Source of the DNA: CAZSSH01 sp964609825
GTDB lineage: Bacteria > Verrucomicrobiota > Lentisphaeria > Victivallales > Victivallaceae
Assembly: GCA_964609825.1 (NCBI GenBank)
Contig: CAZSSH010000008.1
Span: 62,001 to 126,000, forward strand
Direction: 5' to 3'
DNA: 64,000 nucleotides
In this document: in pieces, positions 28,143 to 37,451 of the stretch
Position numbering within the stretch: position 1 is the first letter of the stretch
Layout of the letters: each line of letters begins with the position of its first letter
The notes under the pieces: model-generated
Seen by the model: only the letters and a program-made list of their open reading frames with translations
Told to the model about the DNA's origin: nothing
The model's database searches: none
Program-made: the position numbers and the translations under genes

Positions 28143-28169
28143 CATGGGACCCATGGGACTGCTAGGACC
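28143..28169. repeat. Three degenerate 9-base tandem units
   Basis: Units CATGGGACC, CATGGGACT and GCTAGGACC in the leader between the tRNA terminator and the promoter at 28225. It lies in non-coding sequence; function unknown. Confidence 0.4.
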
Positions 28170-28224
28170 ATGGCTCTGTCTTGTAAAATCTACAGATTTA
28201 CAATCGTTCGGCGCAGTTTTTCAC

Positions 28225-28252
28225 TTGATATTCGGCACAAACAATATATATT
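28225..28252 (+). promoter_or_regulatory. Promoter of secreted protein gene at 28305
   Basis: TTGATA (28225-28230), 16 bases, TATATT (28247-28252). Confidence 0.5.
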
Positions 28253-28304
28253 CTTTTGGTGGAGCTTTTTGCGGCAAGTTGTCCATCATCCCAATGGAGC
28301 AAAA

Positions 28305-28976
28305 ATGAAAAAATTATTGGCGGCCTTGACCATGTTTGTCACCTTGAGCTGTTTTGCCACCGTGCAATACGGCGAAATCACTGCTGCCCAAGGAGCGCTC
28401 AATTCGTCCAAATACACCGCGGTGGTGGATCGCGGCGGGTGGTCGCATACCTTGCAAAATACCATGATTTTTAACAATACGGCCTACTTGTACACCTCTT
28501 TCAGCAAAGGATCGGCAACCAATTACGGCGCGTATTATATCAACGGCTCGCAAAAAGGCGCGGATATCAAGCTTACATTTACCGCCGACGGCTTTCTGAC
28601 CGCGGTGGACGCCAAAGGAAAACCGATTGCCTTTACTCACGGCGACGCCGTCGGCTTTTGGATCGAGGACGCCAAGGGCAAAACGGTGTACAACACCCCC
28701 GGGATCAACCATCAGCAAAATTATGTCGGCACTGCCATTATCAACAAAAATGACTATGTGATCGGCTTCGGCAACTACGGGCAGTACGTCAACTCGGCGG
28801 GCGGTTACAGTCAAGTCTACAACGACGCAAGTTATGTTTTGGACGTGCGGGTCAGCGGCGATCATCCGACAATGGGGCAGCCGTTGCCGGATGTTTTTAC
28901 CTCGCTGCTGATCGCCGCTCTGGCACTGGTCGGACTTTGGCTGACAAAAAACCGTCTTGCCCGAAAAACCGCCTGA
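28305..28976 (+). CDS. Secreted protein with C-terminal membrane tail resembling a sorting signal
   Basis: A 223-aa protein. Signal peptide MKKLLAALTMFVTLSCFA, then about 165 residues rich in Gly, Asn, Tyr and Thr, with several beta-strand-like segments (NTAYLYTSFSKG, GAYYINGSQKGADIKLTF). The C-terminus has PLPDVFTSLLIAALALVG followed by LWLTKN and a basic end RLARKTA. That order (Pro-containing motif, hydrophobic helix, Arg/Lys cluster) is the layout of PEP-CTERM/VPDSG-CTERM exosortase signals, though the motif is not a canonical match. The frame is open upstream to 28071, but GGAG and the signal peptide fix the start at 28305. Function unknown. Confidence 0.75.
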   Translation: MKKLLAALTMFVTLSCFATVQYGEITAAQGALNSSKYTAVVDRGGWSHTLQNTMIFNNTAYLYTSFSKGSATNYGAYYINGSQKGADIKLTFTADGFLTAVDAKGKPIAFTHGDAVGFWIEDAKGKTVYNTPGINHQQNYVGTAIINKNDYVIGFGNYGQYVNSAGGYSQVYNDASYVLDVRVSGDHPTMGQPLPDVFTSLLIAALALVGLWLTKNRLARKTA

Positions 28977-29017
28977 GCCGCTCCTCAATGATTTTACAAT
29001 TTTTCTCTTACCTTTCC

Positions 29018-29045
29018 TTGCATTGCCAACCCCTGATGCTATCTT
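29018..29045 (+). promoter_or_regulatory. Promoter of first membrane-paralog pair
   Basis: TTGCAT (29018-29023), 16 bases, TATCTT (29040-29045) with TGC upstream. It closely matches the promoter at 33103 of the second pair, including TTGCATTGC and ATGCTATCTTA. Confidence 0.55.
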
Positions 29046-29074
29046 AAATTGGTAAGCATCAAGGAGGCGGCTCC

Positions 29075-31096
29075 GTGAAAAATTTGCTCAAAAAATTATG
29101 GCCGGTGGATTGCTCCGGAAAAGGCGTGTTTTTTACCCTCACCTTATGGGTAATCGGACTGTATTTTTTGATTTCGGTTTTCATTTTCCTTGCCATGATT
29201 GATGTTCTCAAAAACAGCCAAGAAGATTGTTTGCAGTCACTCCTGTTAATCGCCATGATCTCAACTTTAGGTGCCGCCTTCAAATTAGGCTGGTTCTATT
29301 ATCGCGAAAGCAAACCGCGGTGCTGGTTGCGCTGGCTCTTTTGGCCGGCGGCCATTTTTTCGGTCACAATCCCGATTGGAGTCAGCATCCAAAATCTCGA
29401 CCATTTATTTTTTGCGGTGCCGGGATTTTTTATTTTTTGGTTTTTAATGTTGCTGCTGCTCCCCAAAGTCAAGTGGTACTATGCGCTTGGCAATGCGCTT
29501 GCTTGGGCGGGCGGGATATTGATCGTTTTAACCATCTTTTTGAACGCTCGTTCCCCGTATAAATGTATCTCAAAATTTCCCGGCGGCGACGGTAACTTTG
29601 ATGAATACGACCGCAGTTTTGGCCCCCATGATTATATCGGGATTAACTCCTTTTGGTCCATTCCCAAATTTTTTGATTTTTCCGCCGCTGACTGGTTTTA
29701 TTTTTTGCTGCTCGGAGTCGCGTTCTTGGCCGCCGGTTATTGGCTGCTCGCTAAAATCTTTGCTGGTATCGACGGCCTCCCGTGGCGCCGGATGTTCGGC
29801 AAAGGCGTACTCGCACTTTGGAGCTTGGCGGCGGCAACCTATCTCTTTTTTGTCATGACAGCGCTTTGGCAAAATCATCAATCTGCACAAAATATCAAAT
29901 TATTGACGCAATACTTTTGCCGACCACTCACCATGGCCGCCCTGGGAGAGCAGTACTACAATGGCGACCAGCCGGATATGAAATTTTGGAGTGTACTTGA
30001 CAATCAAAGATTTGAGTCAAATAACATATCCGATAAAATCAATTTTTATGGAGAGCCGCTGTCGGACATGCCTCCCGAAGAATTAGTCGAAGCCCGGCAA
30101 AAATTTGCGCGGCTTGAGCCAATCTTAACACGCTGGGAGCAGGCGTTTACAACTCAAAATCCCGCGCCGCCATTGAAGCGGAAATACCTGCCGGGAAAAG
30201 AGATGGAGCTTATATTTTATGATGTTCCCATCATAAAATCATTTCACGATTGGGAGCTGTGGCGCTTGCGTTTCGCGCTGGCGGATAAGGAGACCGCGCT
30301 GGCGCTGCAAATTTACCAAAGGATCAAAACCGTTGATGATATCTTGCTGCGCGAAAATAATTTATGCGGTATCTCCAACTGGCTGTATTGCGAAAATCAG
30401 CGATTGGATGCGCTGCAATGGTTGCTTGAGTCAGGCCGACTCACTGATTTGCAATTACAGGCAATCAAAACCGATCTCCAAACAACCGAGTCGCAAATCC
30501 CGGTCATCAAAGAGCGCTGGTATTACGGTGATACAGTGGCCCGACTGGATGTATATGACCGGATCGGTTACGGCTTTCGCGAGCTCCCCAATTTGCCGCT
30601 GAGTCCGCCGTTGTATTATTTGCAATGGGCCTTGCCGCAAGTCTGGTGGGTTCAGGAAAAAGAAAAAAATCAGGATACTCGGCTCATGATCCGGGAATAC
30701 GTCAAAAATGACAACATCGCAAGCTGGCCCCGAAGTAACTTTAATACACAATTAAAGTGTTTAACCGCCCGGCTCCGCGCGGCAAAGACAATCCTCCGCG
30801 CCATCGAGTACAAGCAACAACACGACCATTACCCGGAGACCTTGGACAACCTCCCCCTTGACCCCTTTACCGGCCAGCCGATGCAGTACCATGCCGGAGA
30901 GCGGCAGATTGTGCAAACGTATTTAATCACTGCAAATGACCCGTGGAATGATCGACGGCGGATGGTAACCGCCCCGGTAGTGATCTGTTGGAGCGTCGGC
31001 CCCAATCTCAAGGATGACCAAGGCAAAGGGTGGTCGCCCTACATTCCATATCACGAGCCGGATGACGCCGCCTTTATCGTAAGGATCAAACCGTGA
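29075..31096 (+). CDS. Tandem membrane paralog 1 of 4, unknown function
   Basis: A 673-aa protein of a family I do not recognise. The first ~275 residues hold about seven hydrophobic helices, starting with FFTLTLWVIGLYFLIS and ending LPWRRMFGKGVLALWSLAA. The remaining ~400 residues are soluble and mostly helical, with the block LLESGRLTDLQLQAIKTDLQ. They end in RLRAAKTILRAIEY and HYPETLDNLPLDPFTGQPMQ, a motif reminiscent of the C-terminal part of type II secretion pseudopilins. It starts with GTG behind AAGGAGG and overlaps the next paralog by GTGA. Confidence 0.85.
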   Translation: MKNLLKKLWPVDCSGKGVFFTLTLWVIGLYFLISVFIFLAMIDVLKNSQEDCLQSLLLIAMISTLGAAFKLGWFYYRESKPRCWLRWLFWPAAIFSVTIPIGVSIQNLDHLFFAVPGFFIFWFLMLLLLPKVKWYYALGNALAWAGGILIVLTIFLNARSPYKCISKFPGGDGNFDEYDRSFGPHDYIGINSFWSIPKFFDFSAADWFYFLLLGVAFLAAGYWLLAKIFAGIDGLPWRRMFGKGVLALWSLAAATYLFFVMTALWQNHQSAQNIKLLTQYFCRPLTMAALGEQYYNGDQPDMKFWSVLDNQRFESNNISDKINFYGEPLSDMPPEELVEARQKFARLEPILTRWEQAFTTQNPAPPLKRKYLPGKEMELIFYDVPIIKSFHDWELWRLRFALADKETALALQIYQRIKTVDDILLRENNLCGISNWLYCENQRLDALQWLLESGRLTDLQLQAIKTDLQTTESQIPVIKERWYYGDTVARLDVYDRIGYGFRELPNLPLSPPLYYLQWALPQVWWVQEKEKNQDTRLMIREYVKNDNIASWPRSNFNTQLKCLTARLRAAKTILRAIEYKQQHDHYPETLDNLPLDPFTGQPMQYHAGERQIVQTYLITANDPWNDRRRMVTAPVVICWSVGPNLKDDQGKGWSPYIPYHEPDDAAFIVRIKP

Positions 31097-33081
31097 AAAT
31101 CAAACCGTTGCTCCAAAAAACATTCCTTTGGGACACCTCGGCGGAGGAAGCATTTTTCGCCCTCACCTTGTGGGGCGTCGGGCTCTATCTCACTTTTTCG
31201 GCAGTGCTGTGGCTGTGGGTGGAGGGATTCATCCCCACGCCTTTTCTCGAAAACGGAAACGATGGGATTTCCGTCACCGTACCGATTGTCTGGGGCTGGG
31301 CCGCCTCCCTGAGCATATATGCCGTCTGGCGGTTTGCCTGTTTTTATTTTGACGTTTGCCGCCCCCGATGGTGGCTCATCAGCAGCTTTTTCGGCATAAT
31401 TATCCTATACTTGACCGGGCTGTATGTGATCGGTCATAATTCGGCGACGGATGCCGTCCCGATGGGATGGGTGATCGTCACTTCGACCTTTGTATTTTGG
31501 ATTTTTCCGGCGCTGCTGCTGACGCGCGTCCGCTGCCGGAGCTATTTTGCCAATGCCCTGACCTGGAGCAGCGGAGGCTTGATCATCGCCTTTGTTGCAA
31601 CCTATGCCCACTTTTATTTTAAAGAGGTCAAATTTGGCGGAGACCCCCGATACACCCCATGGGAGGATTTTTGCATCGGTCTGGCCCAATGGTACCATCT
31701 TGCCGGAACGGACTGGCTCTGGCTGACCTTGCTCGGGCTCGGACTGCTGCTGGCCGGTTACCTTCTCACGGCCAAACTGTTTGCCGAGGCGGCACGAATT
31801 CCGCTCTGCCGGATGTTCGGCCGCGCCGTGCTCACCTTGTGGGTCTTGGCGGCTATAACTTATCTTGTTTTTTTAGTGATGGCACTGCGGGCAAGCGGTC
31901 AGGCAGCCCAAAATGTGAAGGATTTGGAGCAGCGCTTCGGCCGCCCGGTCAATATGGAAACCTTGGCCGTCTACTATTTTACGGGCGACCGCCCCAATGC
32001 CGAATTTTGGCGTCAAATCAAAGTTCTGAAACAAAGGTGCTGCGCCAAAAACACCAGCGGTATCCCGAACATCGTCCCGCCGGGGCTTGCGCTTGAATGG
32101 CGGCAGATGCTGGAAACAACCCGCGATCCTCTGGAGCAATGGGAGAAAATGTTTGCCGGCGTCATCCCGCCTGACAACTATCAATTTCGCCGGGGGCAAG
32201 GTTACGAAATCTGGTCGCCAATGTTATGGAGCATTCATCAATTTTGCATTATTGAGCTCAAAAAACTTTATCTGGCGCTGCTTGACGGCGATACCGGCGC
32301 TGCGCTTAAAATTTACCGGCAAATGAAACATGCCGAAGACTCCATGCTCCGCCAATTCGGCCACAATACAAATACATGGAAATGGTGTTTGTATCTGCGG
32401 CTGCGCGCCTTGCAATGGCTTCTTGAGTCGGGCAAACTCTCCGGTGATGAGCTGGCCGTCTTATCCTCCGACTTGCAGACAACCGAGCAAACGGTGCCGG
32501 TCATGGCGGAGCGGATGCTGTACGGAGAGGCGGTTCAATTTTTGGATATCTTTAACATGTACGGAGAAGGAACCAATTATCATAGCGATATGATGACTTT
32601 ACCGCTCCAGTCCTTGCGCTGTATCATGCCGCAACTCTGGTGGTATGCCGCCATGGATAAAGTATGTGCCACCGGAATCATGAAAAACATTGATCAGGAT
32701 ACCGATGCGGCAAAACGGCAAATTTTTGTGGTCAGCCGTTACGTTTCATCGTTGCCGCTGACCGATAAAGTATTGCGGTATCTCACCATGGATATACGCG
32801 CGGCCGAGGTGATGATCCGGGCGGCCCGCTACCGGTTGGAGCACGGGAGCTATCCCGAATATTTGGACGACCTCCCCCTTGACCTGAAAAGCGGAAAAAT
32901 GCTGCAATACAGCAAGGGAGAGTTTCCGGTCAAGCTGGATATTGCCGACAAATTCAACGACAACTGGAATGTTTATGGAGTAACCGAAACCATCCCGGCA
33001 GTCGTCTGTTGGCAACCCCAAACCCAAGCGGACAAACCCGGTGCCGGAAATATTCTCTTTTGGCTGCGGATCAAACCGTGA
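31093..33081 (+). CDS. Tandem membrane paralog 2 of 4, unknown function
   Basis: A 662-aa paralog of its upstream neighbour, with the same order of parts: FFALTLWGVGLYL at the N-terminus, about seven helices, AGYLLTAKLFAEAARIPLCR and MFGRAVLTLWVLAA, then LEQRFGRPVNMETLA. The soluble half contains LQWLLESGKLSGDELAVLSS and a diverged terminal motif YPEYLDDLPLDLKSGKMLQY, in which the usual DPFTGQP reads DLKSGKM. GTG start overlapping the stop of paralog 1, so it is translationally coupled. It ends in the same LRIKP/RIKP tail as paralog 1. Confidence 0.85.
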   Translation: MKIKPLLQKTFLWDTSAEEAFFALTLWGVGLYLTFSAVLWLWVEGFIPTPFLENGNDGISVTVPIVWGWAASLSIYAVWRFACFYFDVCRPRWWLISSFFGIIILYLTGLYVIGHNSATDAVPMGWVIVTSTFVFWIFPALLLTRVRCRSYFANALTWSSGGLIIAFVATYAHFYFKEVKFGGDPRYTPWEDFCIGLAQWYHLAGTDWLWLTLLGLGLLLAGYLLTAKLFAEAARIPLCRMFGRAVLTLWVLAAITYLVFLVMALRASGQAAQNVKDLEQRFGRPVNMETLAVYYFTGDRPNAEFWRQIKVLKQRCCAKNTSGIPNIVPPGLALEWRQMLETTRDPLEQWEKMFAGVIPPDNYQFRRGQGYEIWSPMLWSIHQFCIIELKKLYLALLDGDTGAALKIYRQMKHAEDSMLRQFGHNTNTWKWCLYLRLRALQWLLESGKLSGDELAVLSSDLQTTEQTVPVMAERMLYGEAVQFLDIFNMYGEGTNYHSDMMTLPLQSLRCIMPQLWWYAAMDKVCATGIMKNIDQDTDAAKRQIFVVSRYVSSLPLTDKVLRYLTMDIRAAEVMIRAARYRLEHGSYPEYLDDLPLDLKSGKMLQYSKGEFPVKLDIADKFNDNWNVYGVTETIPAVVCWQPQTQADKPGAGNILFWLRIKP

Positions 33082-33102
33082 AATAATTTTTGCAATTTTC
33101 TC

Positions 33103-33131
33103 TTGCATTGCTGAAAATTTTATGCTATCTT
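33103..33131 (+). promoter_or_regulatory. Promoter of second membrane-paralog pair
   Basis: TTGCAT (33103-33108), 17 bases, TATCTT (33126-33131) with TGC upstream; near copy of the promoter at 29018. Confidence 0.6.
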
Positions 33132-33184
33132 ATGGTTGACATAAAAACCTGCCCGGCAGTCACCGGACGATCAAAGAGGAGTCA

Positions 33185-35206
33185 ATGGCGATGAAAAACT
33201 GGTTGGCCAAGTTGTCTTTTAAGGATGCGCCCGCGCAAGGCGCATGGTTTGCCATTACGTTGTGGGGGCTTGGGCTTTATGTGATTTTTTCGCTGCTGCT
33301 CGCTCTGACGGTTTCCGGGCTGGTTCCCTTCGGCAACCATAACCCGGGAGTCGCGGTATGGGTGATTCTAGGGTTGCTGGTCGGGCTGACCATTTATTTG
33401 GGGCTGACGCTGTTTCGCTTTTATTATCTGAGTTGCCAAAAGACGCCCAAACGGGAAATCGCCTTTTGGGTGGTGTTTGCACTCTACGGCATCATGGTGG
33501 CGACCTCGATCAACTACGGCGGCGCCGCCGGTTTTGTCATTGCCACGGCACTGTTTGGCGCATGGCTGTTTCCATTGCTGTTAATCCCCAAAATCCGTTG
33601 GTGCTGTTATTTGGCCCACGGATTCAGTTGGACGATTGGCGCGCTGCTGTTGATCGCCATGCTGCTCCGGGCGGTTGCCGAAAAAAGCAACGTGTTCGGA
33701 CTCGTCCCCGGCAGATCCGAGCCCGGGTATTGGACAAAAATGATTGTCAATCACGAGCTCTCGGGCGGCGGCTGGATTTTTTTGGTATTGCTGAGCTTGG
33801 TTTTGATCCTGGCGGGGTACTTGTTAACGGCCAAGATCTTTGGCGACGTCTGGGCGGTGCCGTTTCGCAAGATGTTCGGCAAAGGGGCGCTCACACTATG
33901 GGAACTTGCCGCCGCAACTTACCTTGTTTTTTTAGTGATGGCCAACATCGCCAGTCGGCAAACCGCTCAGGATATCAAAAATTTGGAGCAGCGGTTCGGC
34001 CGCCCGATGACTGCCGCCGCCCTCGGCAAACTCTATTTGGGTAATGATCAACCCAATCCGGAATTTTGGAAAAATATTGCAAAATATTTTGATCGATGCG
34101 ATACCAAAGTTGATACCATCGACTTTGGCTACCCCCCCGATACCATACCCGCACCGTTGTTAACCCAATGGCGGAAACAATTTGACAATGCCGATTTGGC
34201 GGCATGGGAGCAAGCCTTTGCCGGCAACATCCCGCCCGAGGCCCGGCAACATGAACCGGGGACGCTGGCTTTTATGACGCTTGCCAACTTAAACGCATTA
34301 CGGCAATTTGCCCGGCTGGAGCTTTGGCGCATCCGTTTTGCGCTCATGGACAATAATATCCAAGACGCCCTTGCCGCTTACTGCCGGATGACCAATATTG
34401 ATGACTTTTTATTGCGCGAAACCAATCTCATCGGCGGCTTGGTCTGGATGAGTTGCCAAAATATCCGGCTGGATGCCTTGCAACTCTTGCTGGAGTCAGG
34501 GAAACTCTCCAATGCCCAACTGCAAACGCTTGCCGCCAGTTTGCAAGCCACCGAAAAACAAATTCCCGTCATGCAAGAGCGCTGTCTCTACAGCGAAGCG
34601 GTTTTCGGCCTGGATGTTTTTGACATGATCGGCCGCGGATTTGAAACCTATGACACCAAGCACAAAACCGCGCCTTATCAAACCCTGCGCTTTTTGGCCC
34701 CGCAACTTTGGTGGTATGCCGCCAAAGACAAAAGCTATATGGCCCGACACTATAACATCAGCTCTTTTGCCGCCATGGCCGACCCCGACGGCGCAAAAAA
34801 TGCGATGCTGATAAGCGGCATGATGATGCCGGGATTGCGGCCGGTGGCGGCAAAATTTGACGGCCTTACCGCGCGTTTGCGCGCCGCCGGGGTTATTATC
34901 CGTGCCGTCGAGTATCAGCACCGGCACGGCGAATACCCCCAAACCTTGGACAACCTCCCGCTTGACCCCTTTAACAACCAGCCGCTGCAATACCGCTCAG
35001 GCCCGTGCGAGGTGGAGAAATCCGCGGTCATCCGCAACGGCGATGACTGGAAAATCGTATATCAACCGGAAACCGTCCCCGGCGTCATTTCTTGGAGCGT
35101 CGGCCGCGATCAAATCAACAGCAACGGCCTCCGGCGCAATCACACTACCAGAGGGACAAAAAAACTTGATGACGTCAGCTTTATGGTCCAAATCCCAAAG
35201 CCATGA
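33185..35206 (+). CDS. Tandem membrane paralog 3 of 4, unknown function
   Basis: A 673-aa paralog. N-terminal DAPAQGAWFAITLWGLGLY, about seven membrane helices, KMFGKGALTLWELAAATYLV, then LEQRFGRPMTAAALGKLYLG and the soluble helical half with LQLLLESGKLSNAQLQTLAA. The terminal motif is well kept: ARLRAAGVIIRAVEYQ and HGEYPQTLDNLPLDPFNNQP. It starts at ATG 33185 behind GAGGAG and overlaps paralog 4 by ATGA. By eye it is closer to paralog 4 than to 1 or 2 in both terminal blocks. Confidence 0.85.
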   Translation: MAMKNWLAKLSFKDAPAQGAWFAITLWGLGLYVIFSLLLALTVSGLVPFGNHNPGVAVWVILGLLVGLTIYLGLTLFRFYYLSCQKTPKREIAFWVVFALYGIMVATSINYGGAAGFVIATALFGAWLFPLLLIPKIRWCCYLAHGFSWTIGALLLIAMLLRAVAEKSNVFGLVPGRSEPGYWTKMIVNHELSGGGWIFLVLLSLVLILAGYLLTAKIFGDVWAVPFRKMFGKGALTLWELAAATYLVFLVMANIASRQTAQDIKNLEQRFGRPMTAAALGKLYLGNDQPNPEFWKNIAKYFDRCDTKVDTIDFGYPPDTIPAPLLTQWRKQFDNADLAAWEQAFAGNIPPEARQHEPGTLAFMTLANLNALRQFARLELWRIRFALMDNNIQDALAAYCRMTNIDDFLLRETNLIGGLVWMSCQNIRLDALQLLLESGKLSNAQLQTLAASLQATEKQIPVMQERCLYSEAVFGLDVFDMIGRGFETYDTKHKTAPYQTLRFLAPQLWWYAAKDKSYMARHYNISSFAAMADPDGAKNAMLISGMMMPGLRPVAAKFDGLTARLRAAGVIIRAVEYQHRHGEYPQTLDNLPLDPFNNQPLQYRSGPCEVEKSAVIRNGDDWKIVYQPETVPGVISWSVGRDQINSNGLRRNHTTRGTKKLDDVSFMVQIPKP

Positions 35207-37170
35207 TCAAAGCCATACTTAAAAAACTGTTTTACTGGGACGCTCCCGCCCAAGGGGCGTTTTTTGCCCTCACGTTGTGGGGGATCGGCTGTTATCTTAT
35301 TGCGTCGCTCTTACTTTGGATGATGGTTTCGGAGTTTTTACTCTCCGGCACGGAGGCCGTACTCCATGCATCGATTGCAGCGCTTGGTCTGATTTTGGGA
35401 TTGACGGTTTATTTTTTGGGGTTGCTGCTGCGCTTTTATTACCAAAGCAGCCGGGACAATTGCTCCTACGCTTTGCCAGTGATGCTCGCCTCGTGCGCGG
35501 CCGGATTGGCAGCCGGGGTCGAATTGGGCGGCGTTTTTGGTGCAATAACTGCTGCCTTGGCTTTTGCTTTTTGGTTTTTTCCGGCGCTGTTGCTGCCCCG
35601 CATTCGCTGCCGCGATTATTTGCTCTATGCCCTCTTCTGGAGCACCGGGACAGTCGTCATTGCCACAGTTTGCGGCATTTATTATAACTATTTCGGCGAA
35701 ATCATGTTTGACGACTTTGACGGCATCACTTACGACGGACTTTTTGAGTCCGTCGCCGGATTTTGCCAGCTCTCCGGCAAGGGCTGGGGTTGGTTTTGGC
35801 TGTCAGGTATCCTCTTTACTCTAACGAGCTATTTGCTGACGGCAAAAATATTGGGCGCCGCTTTGGACGTGCCGTTTCGCCGGATGTTTGACAAAAAAAT
35901 CATCATATTATGGATACTGGCGGCGGCCAATTATCTCATTTTTGGGGCCATGGCGGTATCGACCGACCGGCAGGCGGCAAAAGAGCTCAAGACTTTGGCG
36001 CAGCATTTCCGCCACCCGATCACCATGGAGGCCGTGGGCCAGCTTTACTACGGCAAAGATCAACCGGATGCCCGTTTTTGGCAAACAATTGACGAGTATG
36101 CGGAGCAGTGCGGTGATGACTCCCAAGCGGTGGCCATCACAGAGCTCTTACGCTCCACCGACGACATCAGCGCCGACTTGATGACATTGTGGAAAAAAGA
36201 ATTCTTTCGCCAAAATGCCGTCTTACCCCAATGGGAAAAAGCTTTTGACGGCATCATCCCGCCCGAGCCGCGGCAATACCAAACCGGAAAACCAGGAGGG
36301 ATCGAGATATCCCTTTATATGAATATCAAGCGGTTTATTGTTCTGGAGTCGTGGTGCCTCCGTTTTGCGCTGGAGGACAACGACATTGACGGTGCCTGGA
36401 AAGCATACCAACGGTTGAAACATGCGGCCGACGCATACCGCGACTCTTATATAATCGGCGGCTTCGGCTGGATTGCGGTGCAAAACCGGCGACTGGAGGC
36501 AATGCAACTCTTGCTGGAGTCAGGCAAACTTTCTCCGAGTGAGCTGCAAACATTGGCGGCCGAAACGGCTGAGATGGAGCAAAAAATCATCCCGCTGTAT
36601 CAGCAAAGCTTATACAGCGAAGCCGTATATTGCCTCAATGCTTTTGACATGATGGATCAGGGCGGCCAATTGGACCTTGACAAAAGAGAGTGGCCGCCCT
36701 ACCGGCTCACCCGTTATTTTATGCCGCAATTGTGGTGGTACGGCGCCGTCAACCGACGCTATCTCATCGAATATTTTAAGCCCGGCACCGCTTGCAAAAT
36801 TTCGCCCAATCCGTCAAGATTTTACACGACGTTGCTTCCGGCATTGCCGCCGTTCAAAACCAAATTTGACTGGCTCACCGCCCGGGTGCGCGCCGCCGGG
36901 GTGATCATCCGCGCCGCCGAGTATCAACGACAGCATGGAGAGTACCCAAAAACCTTGGACGATCTCCCGGCCAATCCCTTTACCGGCCAACCGCTGCAAT
37001 ACCGCGTCGGCGACTGTGAAATCCGAACCCGCACCGCGGCCAAAAGCGAAAACAGTTGGTATACCGAAATCCTTCCACAAACCGTCCCGGCGATCCGATG
37101 CTGGGGACTAGAACCCAATGACCGATCCCCGGTTGACTTTACCGTCCGGATCAAGCTCAAAGACAATTAA
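35203..37170 (+). CDS. Tandem membrane paralog 4 of 4, unknown function
   Basis: A 655-aa paralog. DAPAQGAFFALTLWGIGCY at the start, about seven helices including FAFWFFPALLLPRIRCRDY, FRRMFDKKIIILWILAA, then LAQHFRHPITMEAVGQLYYG. The soluble half has MQLLLESGKLSPSELQTLAA and ends ARVRAAGVIIRAAEYQ with HGEYPKTLDDLPANPFTGQP. It is joined to paralog 3 by ATGA and is the last gene of the array. No terminator was recognised after it. Confidence 0.85.
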   Translation: MIKAILKKLFYWDAPAQGAFFALTLWGIGCYLIASLLLWMMVSEFLLSGTEAVLHASIAALGLILGLTVYFLGLLLRFYYQSSRDNCSYALPVMLASCAAGLAAGVELGGVFGAITAALAFAFWFFPALLLPRIRCRDYLLYALFWSTGTVVIATVCGIYYNYFGEIMFDDFDGITYDGLFESVAGFCQLSGKGWGWFWLSGILFTLTSYLLTAKILGAALDVPFRRMFDKKIIILWILAAANYLIFGAMAVSTDRQAAKELKTLAQHFRHPITMEAVGQLYYGKDQPDARFWQTIDEYAEQCGDDSQAVAITELLRSTDDISADLMTLWKKEFFRQNAVLPQWEKAFDGIIPPEPRQYQTGKPGGIEISLYMNIKRFIVLESWCLRFALEDNDIDGAWKAYQRLKHAADAYRDSYIIGGFGWIAVQNRRLEAMQLLLESGKLSPSELQTLAAETAEMEQKIIPLYQQSLYSEAVYCLNAFDMMDQGGQLDLDKREWPPYRLTRYFMPQLWWYGAVNRRYLIEYFKPGTACKISPNPSRFYTTLLPALPPFKTKFDWLTARVRAAGVIIRAAEYQRQHGEYPKTLDDLPANPFTGQPLQYRVGDCEIRTRTAAKSENSWYTEILPQTVPAIRCWGLEPNDRSPVDFTVRIKLKDN

Positions 37171-37238
37171 ATCCAACCAATTAATTCCCGTCTACCACTC
37201 CCATTTTCAATTTTTCTCAAATATTTTTCATCCCGGGC

Positions 37239-37267
37239 TTGACATCGTGGATCGAGTGTGGTATAAT
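37239..37267 (+). promoter_or_regulatory. Upstream consensus promoter before GntR-type regulator
   Basis: TTGACA (37239-37244), 17 bases, TATAAT (37262-37267): a perfect sigma-70 match. No gene follows directly; the next CDS starts 214 bases on. Confidence 0.65.
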
Positions 37268-37285
37268 AAAAGTGATATAATTGAT
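37261..37285 (+). repeat. 25-base direct repeat, copy 1 (-10 plus start region)
   Basis: Identical to 37445-37469. It covers the -10 box and the predicted transcription start, continuing AAAAGTGATATAATTGAT, so it is a candidate operator. Confidence 0.75.
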
Positions 37286-37422
37286 TGATGTTTTTTAAAT
37301 AAAATCAGCAATCCAAAGAAAAAGGTGACCGACGCGGCATGAAATTGACTCTGTAAATATGTCCCGTCATCGTTGTCCGAAGCAGCAACGATCGATGACC
37401 GCCAATATTTTAAATCGGCGTC

Positions 37423-37451
37423 TTGACTTTGATAGGAATTTGTAGTATAAT
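37423..37451 (+). promoter_or_regulatory. Promoter of GntR-pseudopilin-hydrolase operon
   Basis: TTGACT (37423-37428), 17 bases, TATAAT (37446-37451), 30 bases before the regulator ATG. Confidence 0.7.

Noticed and set aside
28071..28304. 78-codon N-terminal extension of the secreted protein
   Set aside because: It contains the terminator T-tract, the tandem repeat and the promoter; a signal peptide and GGAG begin at 28305.
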